NCBI RefSeq assembly: GCF_011745365.1
Contig: NW_024468912.1
Location: forward strand, 992,001 to 1,056,000
Reading direction: 5' to 3'
Length of the DNA stretch: 64,000 nucleotides
DNA from: Cryphonectria parasitica EP155
Lineage: Eukaryota; Ascomycota; Sordariomycetes; Diaporthales; Cryphonectriaceae
Position numbers and translations under genes: made by a program. Each line of letters begins with the position of its first letter. Within the stretch, counting starts at the first letter, position 1. The notes below the pieces were generated by a model. The model was not told the origin of the DNA and did no database searches. It saw nothing but the letters and a program-made list of their open reading frames with translations. Below, in pieces: positions 35,001-44,361 of the stretch.

Positions 35001-35522
35001 GGCGGGGGGCTTGTGGTTCGAGAGGGGGACGTATTCGTAGTCCAGATCAGGGGGTAGTGCAACCTGGTGCTGTATATTGTGTGCGAGGGTAAGAGATCCA
35101 TCCTCCTTGGTCGGCGCAAAGCCGCCGGCGGCGGCGACCTGTCTCGACTCGGCGGTTGTAAAGTTGTCGGTGAGAACTGGGTCGGCCTCGGCCTCCTTCT
35201 TGCGTCGCTTGGGGTCTTGCGGGCTGGCCGCATCGTTCTCGTCCGAGGAATCATCGTCGTTGTTTGAGGGCTCGCCACCGTCGGCCATCTCGACGTCAGC
35301 TTCGGGGGCGCCATTCTTGACATGGCCATCTGCCTTGCGCTTTTTGCTTTTGTCTCGTCGGTCTTTCCTGTCCTTCTTGTTCTTTCTGGGCGGGTCAGAC
35401 TTGGCCGGCTTTGTATTGGGAGCGAGAGAGGTCGTGTCAGCACTGGCTGGCTGGGTAGGTTTGGCCGTGGGTGTGGCCGCCGCCTTGGCTGGCTCGTCAA
35501 AGACGTCAAAGAGCTCGTCCAT
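32098..35522 (-). CDS. mtr4: ATP-dependent RNA helicase Mtr4/Dob1 (nuclear exosome cofactor)
   Basis: DExH-box Ski2-like helicase that feeds structured RNA to the nuclear exosome as part of TRAMP. Two exons on the minus strand (35522-32365 and 32278-32098) join in phase to 1112 residues. Marks are Walker A AHTSAGKTVVAEYAIA, the motif Ib region GLMTGDVTINP, DEVHYLRD (motif II), SATIPN (motif III), FATETFSIGLNMPARTVVF, and QMSGRAGRRG (motif VI). The arch insertion (FYQFQNNASVP to LVQIKTPTGEDFDWGVI) and the C-terminal helical domain ending IVAANSLYI follow. The basic, acidic-patched N-terminus (KNKKDRKDRRDKSKKRK) suits a nuclear localisation signal. The intron removes a read-through tail at 32283 and restores the conserved FAEICKMTNAYEGSLIR. 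Confidence 0.96.
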
Positions 35523-36273
35523 AGTGACGAACTCCCTGGGGGAGGGGGAGAGGGAGGGGGGGAAGGGAAGGCGCCGAAATGCTGCAGTAGCAAACAGAGA
35601 CAGTGCAGATTGGATGATCTATTGAGGGCAAATTGTAGCTGCGGTCGGCGTGATGCGATGACGATAGAAACATCCAGCTATTCTCAGGAGACACCGGAGG
35701 GTTGGGTGAGGAGGACTGGGCAAGGTCAAAGAAGTCACCGCTAGTGGGAGCGTGAGGCACCGCGGATCGAGATCGTCAACTTCTAAACTTTTTTCTTAAT
35801 ACTTTTTTTCCTGCGGTTCCACGCCAAGGTTGCCCAGTACCCAAAAAACCCAGGCGGGGACCTGGCACAGACGATAACGATAAGACTTGCACTACGTACG
35901 TAGTACTATGGTAGTACTGGACCGAAGTACTGTACATATCCAAACCCTTGAAAGCCCTTGCAACCCTAGCTACCTTACTATGGCAGAACCCTGACTGGTC
36001 CTGCGCCCCACCCCGGTTGCATCTTGGGGTGCCGTGAAATCCAGGCTGAAAATAGCCGCAGCTCTCAACCTCGTACGACAGAAAGATCAAGACTTCAAAC
36101 CCGTATCAACGTCACAGCTTTCGGAACCCCAACTCCACTCCAAACACCCAGCAGCGCATCCCACACCATTCAAGGTATAACGGACAGTTCCTGAAGCCAT
36201 CAATTGGAAATGATCAAGGGCCAATTGACTGGCTGATTTTGCACTTGCCGACTGACTGACGACTCTACGACAG
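35523..36273. promoter_or_regulatory. Divergent promoter region of Mtr4 and the cytochrome oxidase subunit
   Basis: 751 bases between two divergent starts. A 14-base perfect palindrome ACTACGTACGTAGT lies at 35891-35904, followed within 40 bases by three AGTACT copies. No coding or RNA feature is supported. Confidence 0.5.
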
Positions 36274-36612
36274 ATGCTCTCCCGCGCCGCCGTCCGCGCG
36301 ACGACCCAGGTCACTGGCCGCCGAGCCTTTCACGCCACCCGCCCCCGGATGTCCTCGCCTTACCACTACCCCGAGGGCCCTTACAGCAACATTCCCTTCA
36401 ACCCCAAGAAGAAGTCCTTCCCCATCCTGTTCTGGGGATACTGCATCGCTGGCTTCGGCGCTCCCTTCGGCATTGCTGGTAGGTGGAACCCTTTACGTGT
36501 TGCCCTTTTGGAAGATTCTCTTTCCCTCAATTCTTATTCTTCTCCATTTCCGAGGGACGAGACTGACCGTATAAATCCTGTAGCGTGGCAAACCTACAGG
36601 CCCAAGGCATAA
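36274..36612 (+). CDS. cox8: Cytochrome c oxidase small subunit (Cox8/COX7C family), mitochondrial
   Basis: Small inner-membrane subunit of respiratory complex IV. Two exons (36274-36478 and 36584-36612) give 77 residues. The N-terminus is a typical cleavable mitochondrial presequence (MLSRAAVRATTQVTGRRAFH), followed by the matrix segment GPYSNIPFNPKKKSFP and one membrane span (ILFWGYCIAGFGAPFGIAA) and the short tail WQTYRPKA. Reading on without the intron would lengthen the chain after the membrane span with unrelated sequence, so the 105-base intron (GTAGGT ... TAG) is preferred. It is next to other mitochondrial genes. Confidence 0.85.
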   Translation: MLSRAAVRATTQVTGRRAFHATRPRMSSPYHYPEGPYSNIPFNPKKKSFPILFWGYCIAGFGAPFGIAGRWNPLRVALLEDSLSLNSYSSPFPRDETDRINPVAWQTYRPKA

Positions 36613-37166
36613 ACGCGAGGCGGTACTGGTCAGGCGAGCGGTGACGATGTCCGTGGCGGGATTGTGTACCACGACGCGGAGAGGGGCGCGAGGAGCTTGA
36701 TAAGCACAGGGGAACTCGGATGTATGTGTGGATAGACTCGAATTATAGACCTCCTCAGCAATCGAGTTACTTCGGATCGCTGCTTCACCTTTGCCATAAG
36801 AGTCATAAATTTCTATACCCTCAGTAAACGTGGGAACGATGAAGCTTCCATCCCTCCTGGTTCGCATCACACACGTAAAAGCGGCGGCGGTTCTGGAAAA
36901 GAGCCGCTGATAAGAACAGCATTTGACCAAGTGCCAGAGCAAGTAACACGCATTGACAAAGATCTTGTGGTATGCCAGATCGAGATAGTGTCTCTAGCCT
37001 TCGTAACAATGGCCAGCAGCCAATCCACAAATTATTTGCAACTCTCATAGGGGGTCAGCACGTTGTTGAACTCTGTAGATACACGATGGGTTTGAATTAA
37101 CGCTTTGACTCTTCAACTTCGTACAAGTGGTCTCATCATTATATGTACACTTCTTTATTGGCGTTC
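36613..37166. other. Intergenic region between convergent cox and PPR genes
   Basis: 554 bases with the two 3' ends. No gene or repeat of note is visible. Confidence 0.4.
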
Positions 37167-39080
37167 TCACCACTTCCTCCAGCCACCTCGCTCCGTCCTG
37201 CCATACATGCCCGTATCCCGGATTGCCCTTTGCTTAGAACCGTCTTGGAACATGTTAATTAGGAATTCCTCAAATATCTGGATCTGCTCGGGTTCGAAGT
37301 CCGCCTCGCAGCGCGGCCGCAGCTCCGACCACACCTGCCACGTCCTTTCTGGGGGATGACACTGCCGGAACGCCTGCAGGATCCATTTGGCCATCCAGTA
37401 ATCAACGTACAGATCATTTGCGTTCTCGGACAGGGCGGATTTGAAGGCCTTCCAAACGTTGTTGAGGCGTTCAGGGCTCCACTGTTGGCCCTTGCGGCCG
37501 CCGTGGAATGCAAATCCTTTGAAAAGCGCGAGAAACACGGCGCCGTGGAGGGGAACCTGGAACCATTTCATGTCGTCGAGGAAGTGTGCTACTTTGTCCA
37601 GAGACGAGGTGCGCAGCGCATAGTGGTTGAGTAGGACGCGGTATGTTTGTATGTCGGGCACGATGGGGGAAACCTTCTGGAAGTGGCGGCGTAAACTTCC
37701 CCCGTCTCCCGCGCTCCCATCGTCGTCTTCGGCGGCGGCTTTCTTGGAAATAGATGCGAACATGATCAACACCTTGGATATGACTTTGTCGTTCATATAA
37801 TTGCGAAAGGGCATCTCCGGTGCCCTCGCATGCGCCGACTTCATCTTCTCGTACACGCTTTCGGCTGCCCACTCCTCACCACACCGCAGGAAACCTGCAA
37901 TGACGCAGTTCAAGACGACGGTATCAATCATCTCGCCCGCCTCGACCATTTCCTTGTACGCGGCGCGGATGCCATCACTGTCCATCTTCAATCCGAAGAA
38001 ATGAATCAAAGAAACGTGGTGGTAGCGGTTGTACCGGAAGCCACGCTTCTCCATCTCCTTGTAGAGCATCTCTGCCAAGACAAAATTGCCTGCTTTAGAG
38101 GCCACGTCGAAAAGGGTGTTGAAGGTGGCGGCATTGCCCTTGACCCCGGCCTCGGTCTCCATCTCTTTCCACAGGCGTAGGGCGGAAGCCACCTCGGTGT
38201 CGGTTGAGTGTCCGACGTAGCGGCCAGCGAAGGAGAGCGCCAAGTTCCATTCTGTCCGGGTCAGGCGCATACCACTTCGTTGGATGTCATCAACCACGGC
38301 GAAATAGCGCAGCATGGAGGTATGTGTCCTCTCCTCCCGGCCGAGGACCTTCATGAGGTGGTGCCGGATCCTCGAATGCAGATACGATATCCGCGGCTCC
38401 GGCAGCCTCCGGTACAGGTGGTAAATGTAGTCTATGTCCGTCTTGTAGGGATTGGCCAGCCGACGCTGAATGGCACGCCAGAGCTTGGCAACTACCCGCT
38501 GCACGGCTTCGCCCCCCTCCATTACCTCGGAGAAGGATGGAAAGTTCTGGTCGTCCACGAGCTCCGAGACCGTCAGTTCAGGTCCGTCCGCAGTCGCGTA
38601 CCCTCTCATGTAGGGATCTCTGGTGAAGTTGAGGTGCTCGTCGACTGTACTCTGCTGGGTCTGGTCTACCAGAGACAGCATTTCTTGCTTGTTCTGGAAG
38701 AAACCCTGCGGAAGCCCTTTGTCCTTTGTTTGCCGCGGCTTGTCATTCTCCTCCCGTTCAGCAGCCGAGTGACTCCATCGTTTCGTGATCGGTGTGGTCG
38801 AGAACCTGGGTACGCCGACATCCCCAGCGCTCGACACCGAGGGGACCACTCTCACCTCGACAGGAGGCGGAATCCATTGCGTAAAGAAGTTGGGTAAGTC
38901 ACGACGGAGTCTCGGAATCCTCGCACAACGATCGTCCCGCCGGTGCTGCCTCGACCGCGATGAGCGTCCATGTAAAGTTTTCGCCCCTGCCCGAAGACCA
39001 GGGCTTGACCAGCAACCCTGCGGTTTATTGTTGAGAAATGCGCCGCCCACGGACCTTTCAATTCGACTGATGATTTTCAT
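37167..39080 (-). CDS. Mitochondrial PPR protein, possibly Cya5-like translation regulator
   Basis: Single-exon gene of 637 residues from the ATG at 39080 (MKIISRIERS). The frame is open further up but has no ATG there. The N-terminus is Arg/Lys-rich and amphipathic, fitting a mitochondrial presequence. From about residue 180 on, helical 35-residue repeats are visible: NAATFNTLFDVASKAGNFVL, EMLYKEMEKRGFRYNRYHHV, KEMVEAGEMIDTVVLNCVIA, and later PDIQTYRVLLNHYAL. PPR proteins bind RNA in a sequence-specific way; Cya-5/Cya5 proteins are needed for cox1 mRNA translation. The Cya5 assignment is a family impression (DIDYIYHLYRRLPEPRISYLH) and unproven. It shares a short divergent promoter with mS23. 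Confidence 0.8.
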   Translation of the reverse strand: MKIISRIERSVGGAFLNNKPQGCWSSPGLRAGAKTLHGRSSRSRQHRRDDRCARIPRLRRDLPNFFTQWIPPPVEVRVVPSVSSAGDVGVPRFSTTPITKRWSHSAAEREENDKPRQTKDKGLPQGFFQNKQEMLSLVDQTQQSTVDEHLNFTRDPYMRGYATADGPELTVSELVDDQNFPSFSEVMEGGEAVQRVVAKLWRAIQRRLANPYKTDIDYIYHLYRRLPEPRISYLHSRIRHHLMKVLGREERTHTSMLRYFAVVDDIQRSGMRLTRTEWNLALSFAGRYVGHSTDTEVASALRLWKEMETEAGVKGNAATFNTLFDVASKAGNFVLAEMLYKEMEKRGFRYNRYHHVSLIHFFGLKMDSDGIRAAYKEMVEAGEMIDTVVLNCVIAGFLRCGEEWAAESVYEKMKSAHARAPEMPFRNYMNDKVISKVLIMFASISKKAAAEDDDGSAGDGGSLRRHFQKVSPIVPDIQTYRVLLNHYALRTSSLDKVAHFLDDMKWFQVPLHGAVFLALFKGFAFHGGRKGQQWSPERLNNVWKAFKSALSENANDLYVDYWMAKWILQAFRQCHPPERTWQVWSELRPRCEADFEPEQIQIFEEFLINMFQDGSKQRAIRDTGMYGRTERGGWRKW

Positions 39081-39534
39081 GAGTTGTCCCACATTGTGGC
39101 TGCGCTGCCGCCGTGCCGCCAATCCTTAGGAAACGAGCTGGCGGCGAAGTCTGCTGCAGATGAATGCAACGACAGTTGAGGTTCCGATGCTGCTGTTCGT
39201 GAAAAGGAAGATTGCAGAGCTTAAGAAGAGAAAAAAAATACAAGAGCTATCCAACGGGCGAGGACGGAATTTTGGGTGGGGCCCTGGGAGGTTATTTCTT
39301 ATCGCCGCAGCTAAAGCTCCCTGCAGGATAAGGATAAGCTGGACACGGCCGGCCGCGGGCCTGGAAATTTTGGCTTAAACTGTCAACTGGAACAACCAAC
39401 GGGTGACCGCGACCACGACCGCGTGCTTCTTGACGACGTGGAGGAGCCATTGGAAACGAAAATCATTCGTCGGTCCGATCAAATTCATCACGTGTGACCG
39501 TCCAGCCGGTCATCGTGTCCTCCCAGCGCCCAAT
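39081..39534. promoter_or_regulatory. Divergent promoter region of the PPR and mS23 genes
   Basis: 454 bases between the two start codons. Both neighbours are predicted mitochondrial, so co-regulation is possible. An A-rich stretch lies at about 39225-39240; no specific site is claimed. Confidence 0.45.
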
Positions 39535-40397
39535 ATGGGCCGCTCATTCCGCCCCGCGCGCGTCTACCAAACAGCCAAGACCAGCCTCGCCCACCCGCGA
39601 AAGAGCAGGGGCGAGGTGGTGGTGCCGCCGGTCTGGCTGAAGGTCATCGAGAAGATACCGCCGTCCGAAATCTTGACACGCCCAAAACCCACCCCTCACC
39701 GCGAACCGGACGCCAGGCAGCGCAGGCCAAAGAATCTGTTCAAACCGCAGCGGATCAGCTTCCCTGAGGATGAGCTGCGACGGACTTTTTTCAAGGACCA
39801 CCCGTGGGAGCTAGCACGCCCCAGGATCGCTGTCGAGTATGATGGCAAGGACGCAAGACATGTCAATTGGGAGAGAGGGCTGGCACAGCCGGGGATGCAG
39901 GTCACTGGTGAATCGTGAGTGACTTTTAGGCCGGCTATTCGGGGTCTGGGGACTCCGGAACGACGTGTCAAGCTAACAGTGCGGGCCGTCACAGTGTTAT
40001 CCAGCGACAGCTATGGTTGATGCAACATGGTCTCCCCGAACGGGTACAGAACGAGGCGACAGGGGACTTTGAGGTGGTCTACACGCCAGCGACAAAGGAG
40101 CAGGCTTACGACTTCGCACGGAAAGAGTTCTACCTGATCCGACAAAAAGAGGACATTGAGAGGCGGATCGCACAAGAGGAGGCGCGCATGGTAGGCGCAT
40201 ACTTTGGCAAGAGCAGGCTACAGGTGGGCATGGAGCTGGAGGACGCGACCTACGACAACTGGAGGAAGTGGGCCGAGGGCGAGGCTTCCAAGATCGCAGC
40301 GGAAAGGGAGTCGGCCTATGCCAACTTCAGCACTGAAGACAACAAAAAGAACCTGGCAGATCTCGGCATAGAGGAGGAAGGGGAGGTCAGAGCATAG
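39535..40397 (+). CDS. rsm25: Mitochondrial ribosomal protein mS23 (37S protein S25)
   Basis: Component of the small subunit of the mitochondrial ribosome. Two exons (39535-39914 and 39995-40397) give 260 residues. The start [18 protein letters not shown] is the conserved uncleaved beginning of this family. Further marks are [40 protein letters not shown], the family's [13 protein letters not shown], and a charged helical C-terminus ([20 protein letters not shown]). The length is usual for fungal Rsm25. It is divergent from the PPR gene. Confidence 0.9.
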
Positions 40398-40587
40398 AGA
40401 GATAGGAATTGGTTAGGGTTGCGACTGAGAAAAGCACCCTCCGCCCACAAGATTATATGTCTTGGCGAGATGGCAATCCTTCAAAATCTATGACCTGCCT
40501 GTCGGAGCAGGAATGCTATGTACATCAAGAAAGCTCCAAATCCCAGATGAATCTATGTTTCCATCTCAGCTACCGTTACATCTCAGG

Positions 40588-41701
40588 CTAGGTGAGACTG
40601 GCAGCTGGTCGCGGTAGCTGGGCATAACGGAAGTTGACATTGCCTATGTTCGCCTTGCCGACAGCTTTGGCCAGCGTATGAGATTGGACGACGAAGAGGT
40701 CAGCAATCCCAGTCTTGTCGAACAGCTTTCCAGTGAGGCCCAGCTTGTGGTCTCTCGCCCAAGTCTCGACGAAGACAACCTTCAGTCGGTTCTTAGGGGC
40801 ACAACCCAGGACTTTGAGAGCAAAGGCCACGAGACCCACGATAAAGCCCGTGCCTGGACCATTTGTGACGATGATGTGAGGGTATCTGAAGGCCCCCGCA
40901 TTTGGCTGGCCGGCGCGCTTCGGAGGAACCATGGTCAACGCTGCGACGATCTCGAGAGCGCATAGGGCCGAGGTGAAGACGGATGTGAAGAAGCTCTGGT
41001 GGACGGCGCGGGCGCGGGTGACAATAAGTGTATCATGGGTCCCTGCGTCGTTTGGGCAATTTGTGCGGATCAGCTTCTCAAGACCTTTGCTCGAATTGAG
41101 GGAGTGCGTGTCTCCATCGGTGATAATATAACGACGGTGCTGGTTCCTGTTGGCCTTGAAGCTCTGCTTGATGAGAGCCATCATCTCTGTGGTGTGGCCT
41201 CCAGAGCCTAGGACGTAGAGGTACGAGACTGCTGGGAGTTGAGAGAGATCCGGCGCTGCATCCTTCTTCCCGCTCTGTAGACCTGTCGCCAAACCTGCCA
41301 TGTTGCGAGTGCGCCTACGACAGACCATAACAACACGAACCTGATGTCAAGGGTCAGCTGGTGCTCAGAATAAAAAAGGGCTCTTGTTATAGGTATCATG
41401 ATATGTATTGACTTACAAAGAGGCTTGAGACAAGAATGGCTGCAAGAAAGACCAGTGCATACAGAGCTCCAGCCAGACCCGAGTAGCAGAAGGCAAGCGT
41501 AGCATATCCTGCCAGTAGAAAAGCGACTGATGCAATCCAGGTCCCAATTTGAAAGACATGAGTGGTATAGTCAATCAAGAAGAGGTCTGGATCGTCATGG
41601 CTATCACTTGTGGCAACAGAGGCCCGCTTCCTGAACAACAGGAGTGCAGGGAGCCCGTCCTTCTGGCTGGCCTTTTCCGAGCGAGGTGTGGTCGGGGCCA
41701 T
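40588..41701 (-). CDS. alg14: UDP-GlcNAc transferase subunit Alg14
   Basis: Membrane anchor that recruits Alg13 to the ER face to add the second GlcNAc to the dolichol-linked oligosaccharide. Two exons on the minus strand (41701-41417 and 41340-40588) give 345 residues. The N-terminal part holds two hydrophobic stretches (VFQIGTWIASVAFLLAGYAT and LYALVFLAAILVSSLFV) and is longer than in many homologues. The core carries LYVLGSGGHTTEMMALIK, YIITDGDTHS, the ITNGPGTG-type motif (IIVTNGPGTGFIVG), VFVETWARDHKLGLTGKL and DLFVVQSH. The start ATG at 41701 is the first in frame. It converges with mS23 with only 190 bases between the stops. Confidence 0.9.
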
Positions 41702-42363
41702 GATTGGGACATAAGACCAATTGAAATATTCCAAAGGAGTGTGAGGCTTATGTGGTATGTATCCCTTGAATCCAGGAAGGGGTATAAATGGCTGGCAAAT
41801 TTGTGAGCCTTGTGTGCTTGTGTCACGGCATGTACATATTGTTCAGACTCACCGGGCTTGGTCAGCTTGTCACAGCCTGCCTTCATACCTTATCTGCAAC
41901 GCCCCATGAAGAAAGATAAAAGAGACCAATGTGGGGATTCAAAATGAGGCTGCGTTTACAAAGAGTGAACAATGTAGTGTTCTCAAGTACTCAAGCTTAA
42001 CTTATACCAGTCCAATACATCGAAGTGATAAGTTGGGAGAATTCGAAGAAGACAACAAGTAAAGTTGACAGGGATACCAGTGCAAAATGGGCATATCCCT
42101 GGGGATACCCCTGCCTCAGCCTTACACATGCCATGCGTTGCTGCTGTAGTGGCCGACTCCAAAATTCCAGGCACCTTGACAACCTCAACATCGCATTGTG
42201 ATTTTCTCCTCGCTCCACCCAGCTGATAAACACCTGATCCGCAACACTGACGTCCACACATCATTCAGTCCTACAATAAAACCTCGACCCAAGGCACAAG
42301 ACCTTTGAACCACCAAACACAGACGATTCGAGTCTGACATATTGCGATGCATAAATCTCAACC
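41702..42363. promoter_or_regulatory. Divergent region between Alg14 and Ima1 genes
   Basis: 662 bases between two divergent starts; it should hold both promoters. Short frames inside are not supported. Confidence 0.4.
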
Positions 42364-44361
42364 ATGGCACCCCGACGAAAGATCAATAAACTCCTGACCT
42401 GCTTCTACTGCGGGCGCAGGTCGACGACGCGTTACGATGGTCACATGCAACATTTTGATTGCGAAAAGTGTAATGCCACCAATTACCTTGATTCTGTAGG
42501 TCGAGTCAAGATATGCTACTACCTGATGCGACGAGGACGTTTACTGACCAGATGGCAGAACGGCGACATCACCGACCCTCCTGTAGCGACGACAGCCACA
42601 CCTGACGCTCCCAACTACATCCAGCGTGGATTGACACCCCCTCCCCCGACCAACCAGGTCTTCTGCCAGAAGTGTTTGAATAACCAACACCTGTTTATCT
42701 CCTCGTTGGCCCAATACTTTCCCGACGACCCCGACGATCCAGAGTACGTCGAACGAGAGCGCAATTATTACAAGTTCCGTCGCGGTCTTGAGAAGCGCTA
42801 TCCTCAAGTCTGCGTAACATGCGAGCCCAAAGTTCACGAGCAGCTCGATAAGGCTGCCTACACCGCCAAAACGGATTACTTGCGCCGCATGCTTGACCGC
42901 AGCGCCCAGACCCGCGTTCTCCTGACCACCACGCCTGGTCATTACTGGCATTTTGCTGGCCGGTGGATCTGGGCCACCTCCCTCGTACTGCAGCTGCTAT
43001 GGCATGTACAGCTCATACAGCGAGCTGTCCTGGGTCATTCGAGCGAGTTCGACCACAAATCTTGGGCCATGTTGGTAGCTCGCACTGGCCACCTCTTCAC
43101 CGGCCGCCTTCCATCACCTGACCGCATTGTGTACTGGAGCTTCTGGGCATCTGTGCTGAGTTTCTGGTGGAACCCTCGATGGGTAGAGACGTACAACGGC
43201 TTCACAAAACATCTGGTCGGACGCCGTACATTTTACTTGTACCAAGCATTGATCTTGGCTCTCAAAGTCCCCGGGTGGCGTGGGGTCTCTGTTCTACCGG
43301 CTGCCTCAGCAGATCGAGTAATCGTCCAGGTCGTCGCACATACCTTCATGGCAGCCTTCATGTACTTTCTGTACACCACAGCCCACAAGTCGATTCATAC
43401 AGACCACACACCTCTCTGGCTGCCAAAGCGGAGGACCCTGGGCGTCACCTCATCTCCTGCTGCCCCAGCTACTCAGCCACCCGAACCGCGAGGAAGCGGC
43501 GAGCAAAGCATGGCGGATATTCTTGACGAGATTTTGAGCGACCCCACGCCGATGCCCGCAGTCGACCCTTCTCCATACGTCTCAAGGTTTACCACTACCG
43601 ACCACTTTGATCATATGCCCAGCTCGAATCAACGAAGCTCATATGATCCATCTGTTGGTCTCTTGGGCTCAAACCCGTTCAGGGACCCCAGCCCGTCACG
43701 GCAGTCGGTCACTACCAGTTATGGACTAGATGATCTTAGCATCACAGACAGTCCCCGCCCCCGGACTCGAGCACAGACTCGGGCTCAAGCACGGAGTAGT
43801 CAGTTAAATCAGTACGACATGGAAATGGACTGGGCTCCCACACAGTCTCAATATCGAGCTTTCAACACTTTTCAACCAGGCCAATCGCGTAACCTGAAGT
43901 TCAACGAGACCCCCGTGCAAGAAAAGCCAGGAGCATTCTGGGCCAAGGTCCCCCCCGCTCCCACTACACCTGCGCAGCGGATCTTCAATCCACCCAACGC
44001 GCCCATTATTAGAAACACGGCTGCCCCGACAGCGAGCACGGTCCGGTTCCAAGGCAGCACCACAGGCCTGAGGTTTGGTCACCCTCAGGCACCTTCCGAC
44101 CCTGGAACGCCGTTCGCAAATCCATCGTTTTTCCCCAAGCCGCCTAGTGACGAACGAGATAATTTGTCGGGTTTGTTGCAGAACAGTCTCACCTTGGGCC
44201 CGACCCGTGACGAGACTTCACAAAGGCAGTCGAACAGCACTCAGGGCCAGACACTCATGTCAAAAATGATGTACCTGGTCCTTGGACTCTGTCTCGCTGT
44301 GCTGGGAAATCGGGCATACATTTATTTTTCTCAGATGCCGCTAGCAGATTCGTCGATATGA
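42364..44361 (+). CDS. ima1: Inner nuclear membrane protein Ima1 (Samp1/NET5 family)
   Basis: Integral protein of the inner nuclear membrane that helps link heterochromatin and the cytoskeleton across the envelope in fission yeast. Single exon, 665 residues. The N-terminal Ima1 domain has four Cys pairs able to bind zinc: CFYCGRRS, CEKCNATNYLD, CQKCLNNQ and CVTCEPKV. After about residue 190 come four hydrophobic spans (HFAGRWIWATSLVLQLLWHV, IVYWSFWASVLSFWW, FYLYQALILALKV, VVAHTFMAAFMYFLYTTA). A 230-residue Ser/Pro/Arg-rich presumably nucleoplasmic region follows, then a last span near the C-terminus (MMYLVLGLCLAVLGNRAYIY). The ATG at 42364 directly precedes the zinc domain, as usual. Confidence 0.9.
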   Translation: MAPRRKINKLLTCFYCGRRSTTRYDGHMQHFDCEKCNATNYLDSVGRVKICYYLMRRGRLLTRWQNGDITDPPVATTATPDAPNYIQRGLTPPPPTNQVFCQKCLNNQHLFISSLAQYFPDDPDDPEYVERERNYYKFRRGLEKRYPQVCVTCEPKVHEQLDKAAYTAKTDYLRRMLDRSAQTRVLLTTTPGHYWHFAGRWIWATSLVLQLLWHVQLIQRAVLGHSSEFDHKSWAMLVARTGHLFTGRLPSPDRIVYWSFWASVLSFWWNPRWVETYNGFTKHLVGRRTFYLYQALILALKVPGWRGVSVLPAASADRVIVQVVAHTFMAAFMYFLYTTAHKSIHTDHTPLWLPKRRTLGVTSSPAAPATQPPEPRGSGEQSMADILDEILSDPTPMPAVDPSPYVSRFTTTDHFDHMPSSNQRSSYDPSVGLLGSNPFRDPSPSRQSVTTSYGLDDLSITDSPRPRTRAQTRAQARSSQLNQYDMEMDWAPTQSQYRAFNTFQPGQSRNLKFNETPVQEKPGAFWAKVPPAPTTPAQRIFNPPNAPIIRNTAAPTASTVRFQGSTTGLRFGHPQAPSDPGTPFANPSFFPKPPSDERDNLSGLLQNSLTLGPTRDETSQRQSNSTQGQTLMSKMMYLVLGLCLAVLGNRAYIYFSQMPLADSSI

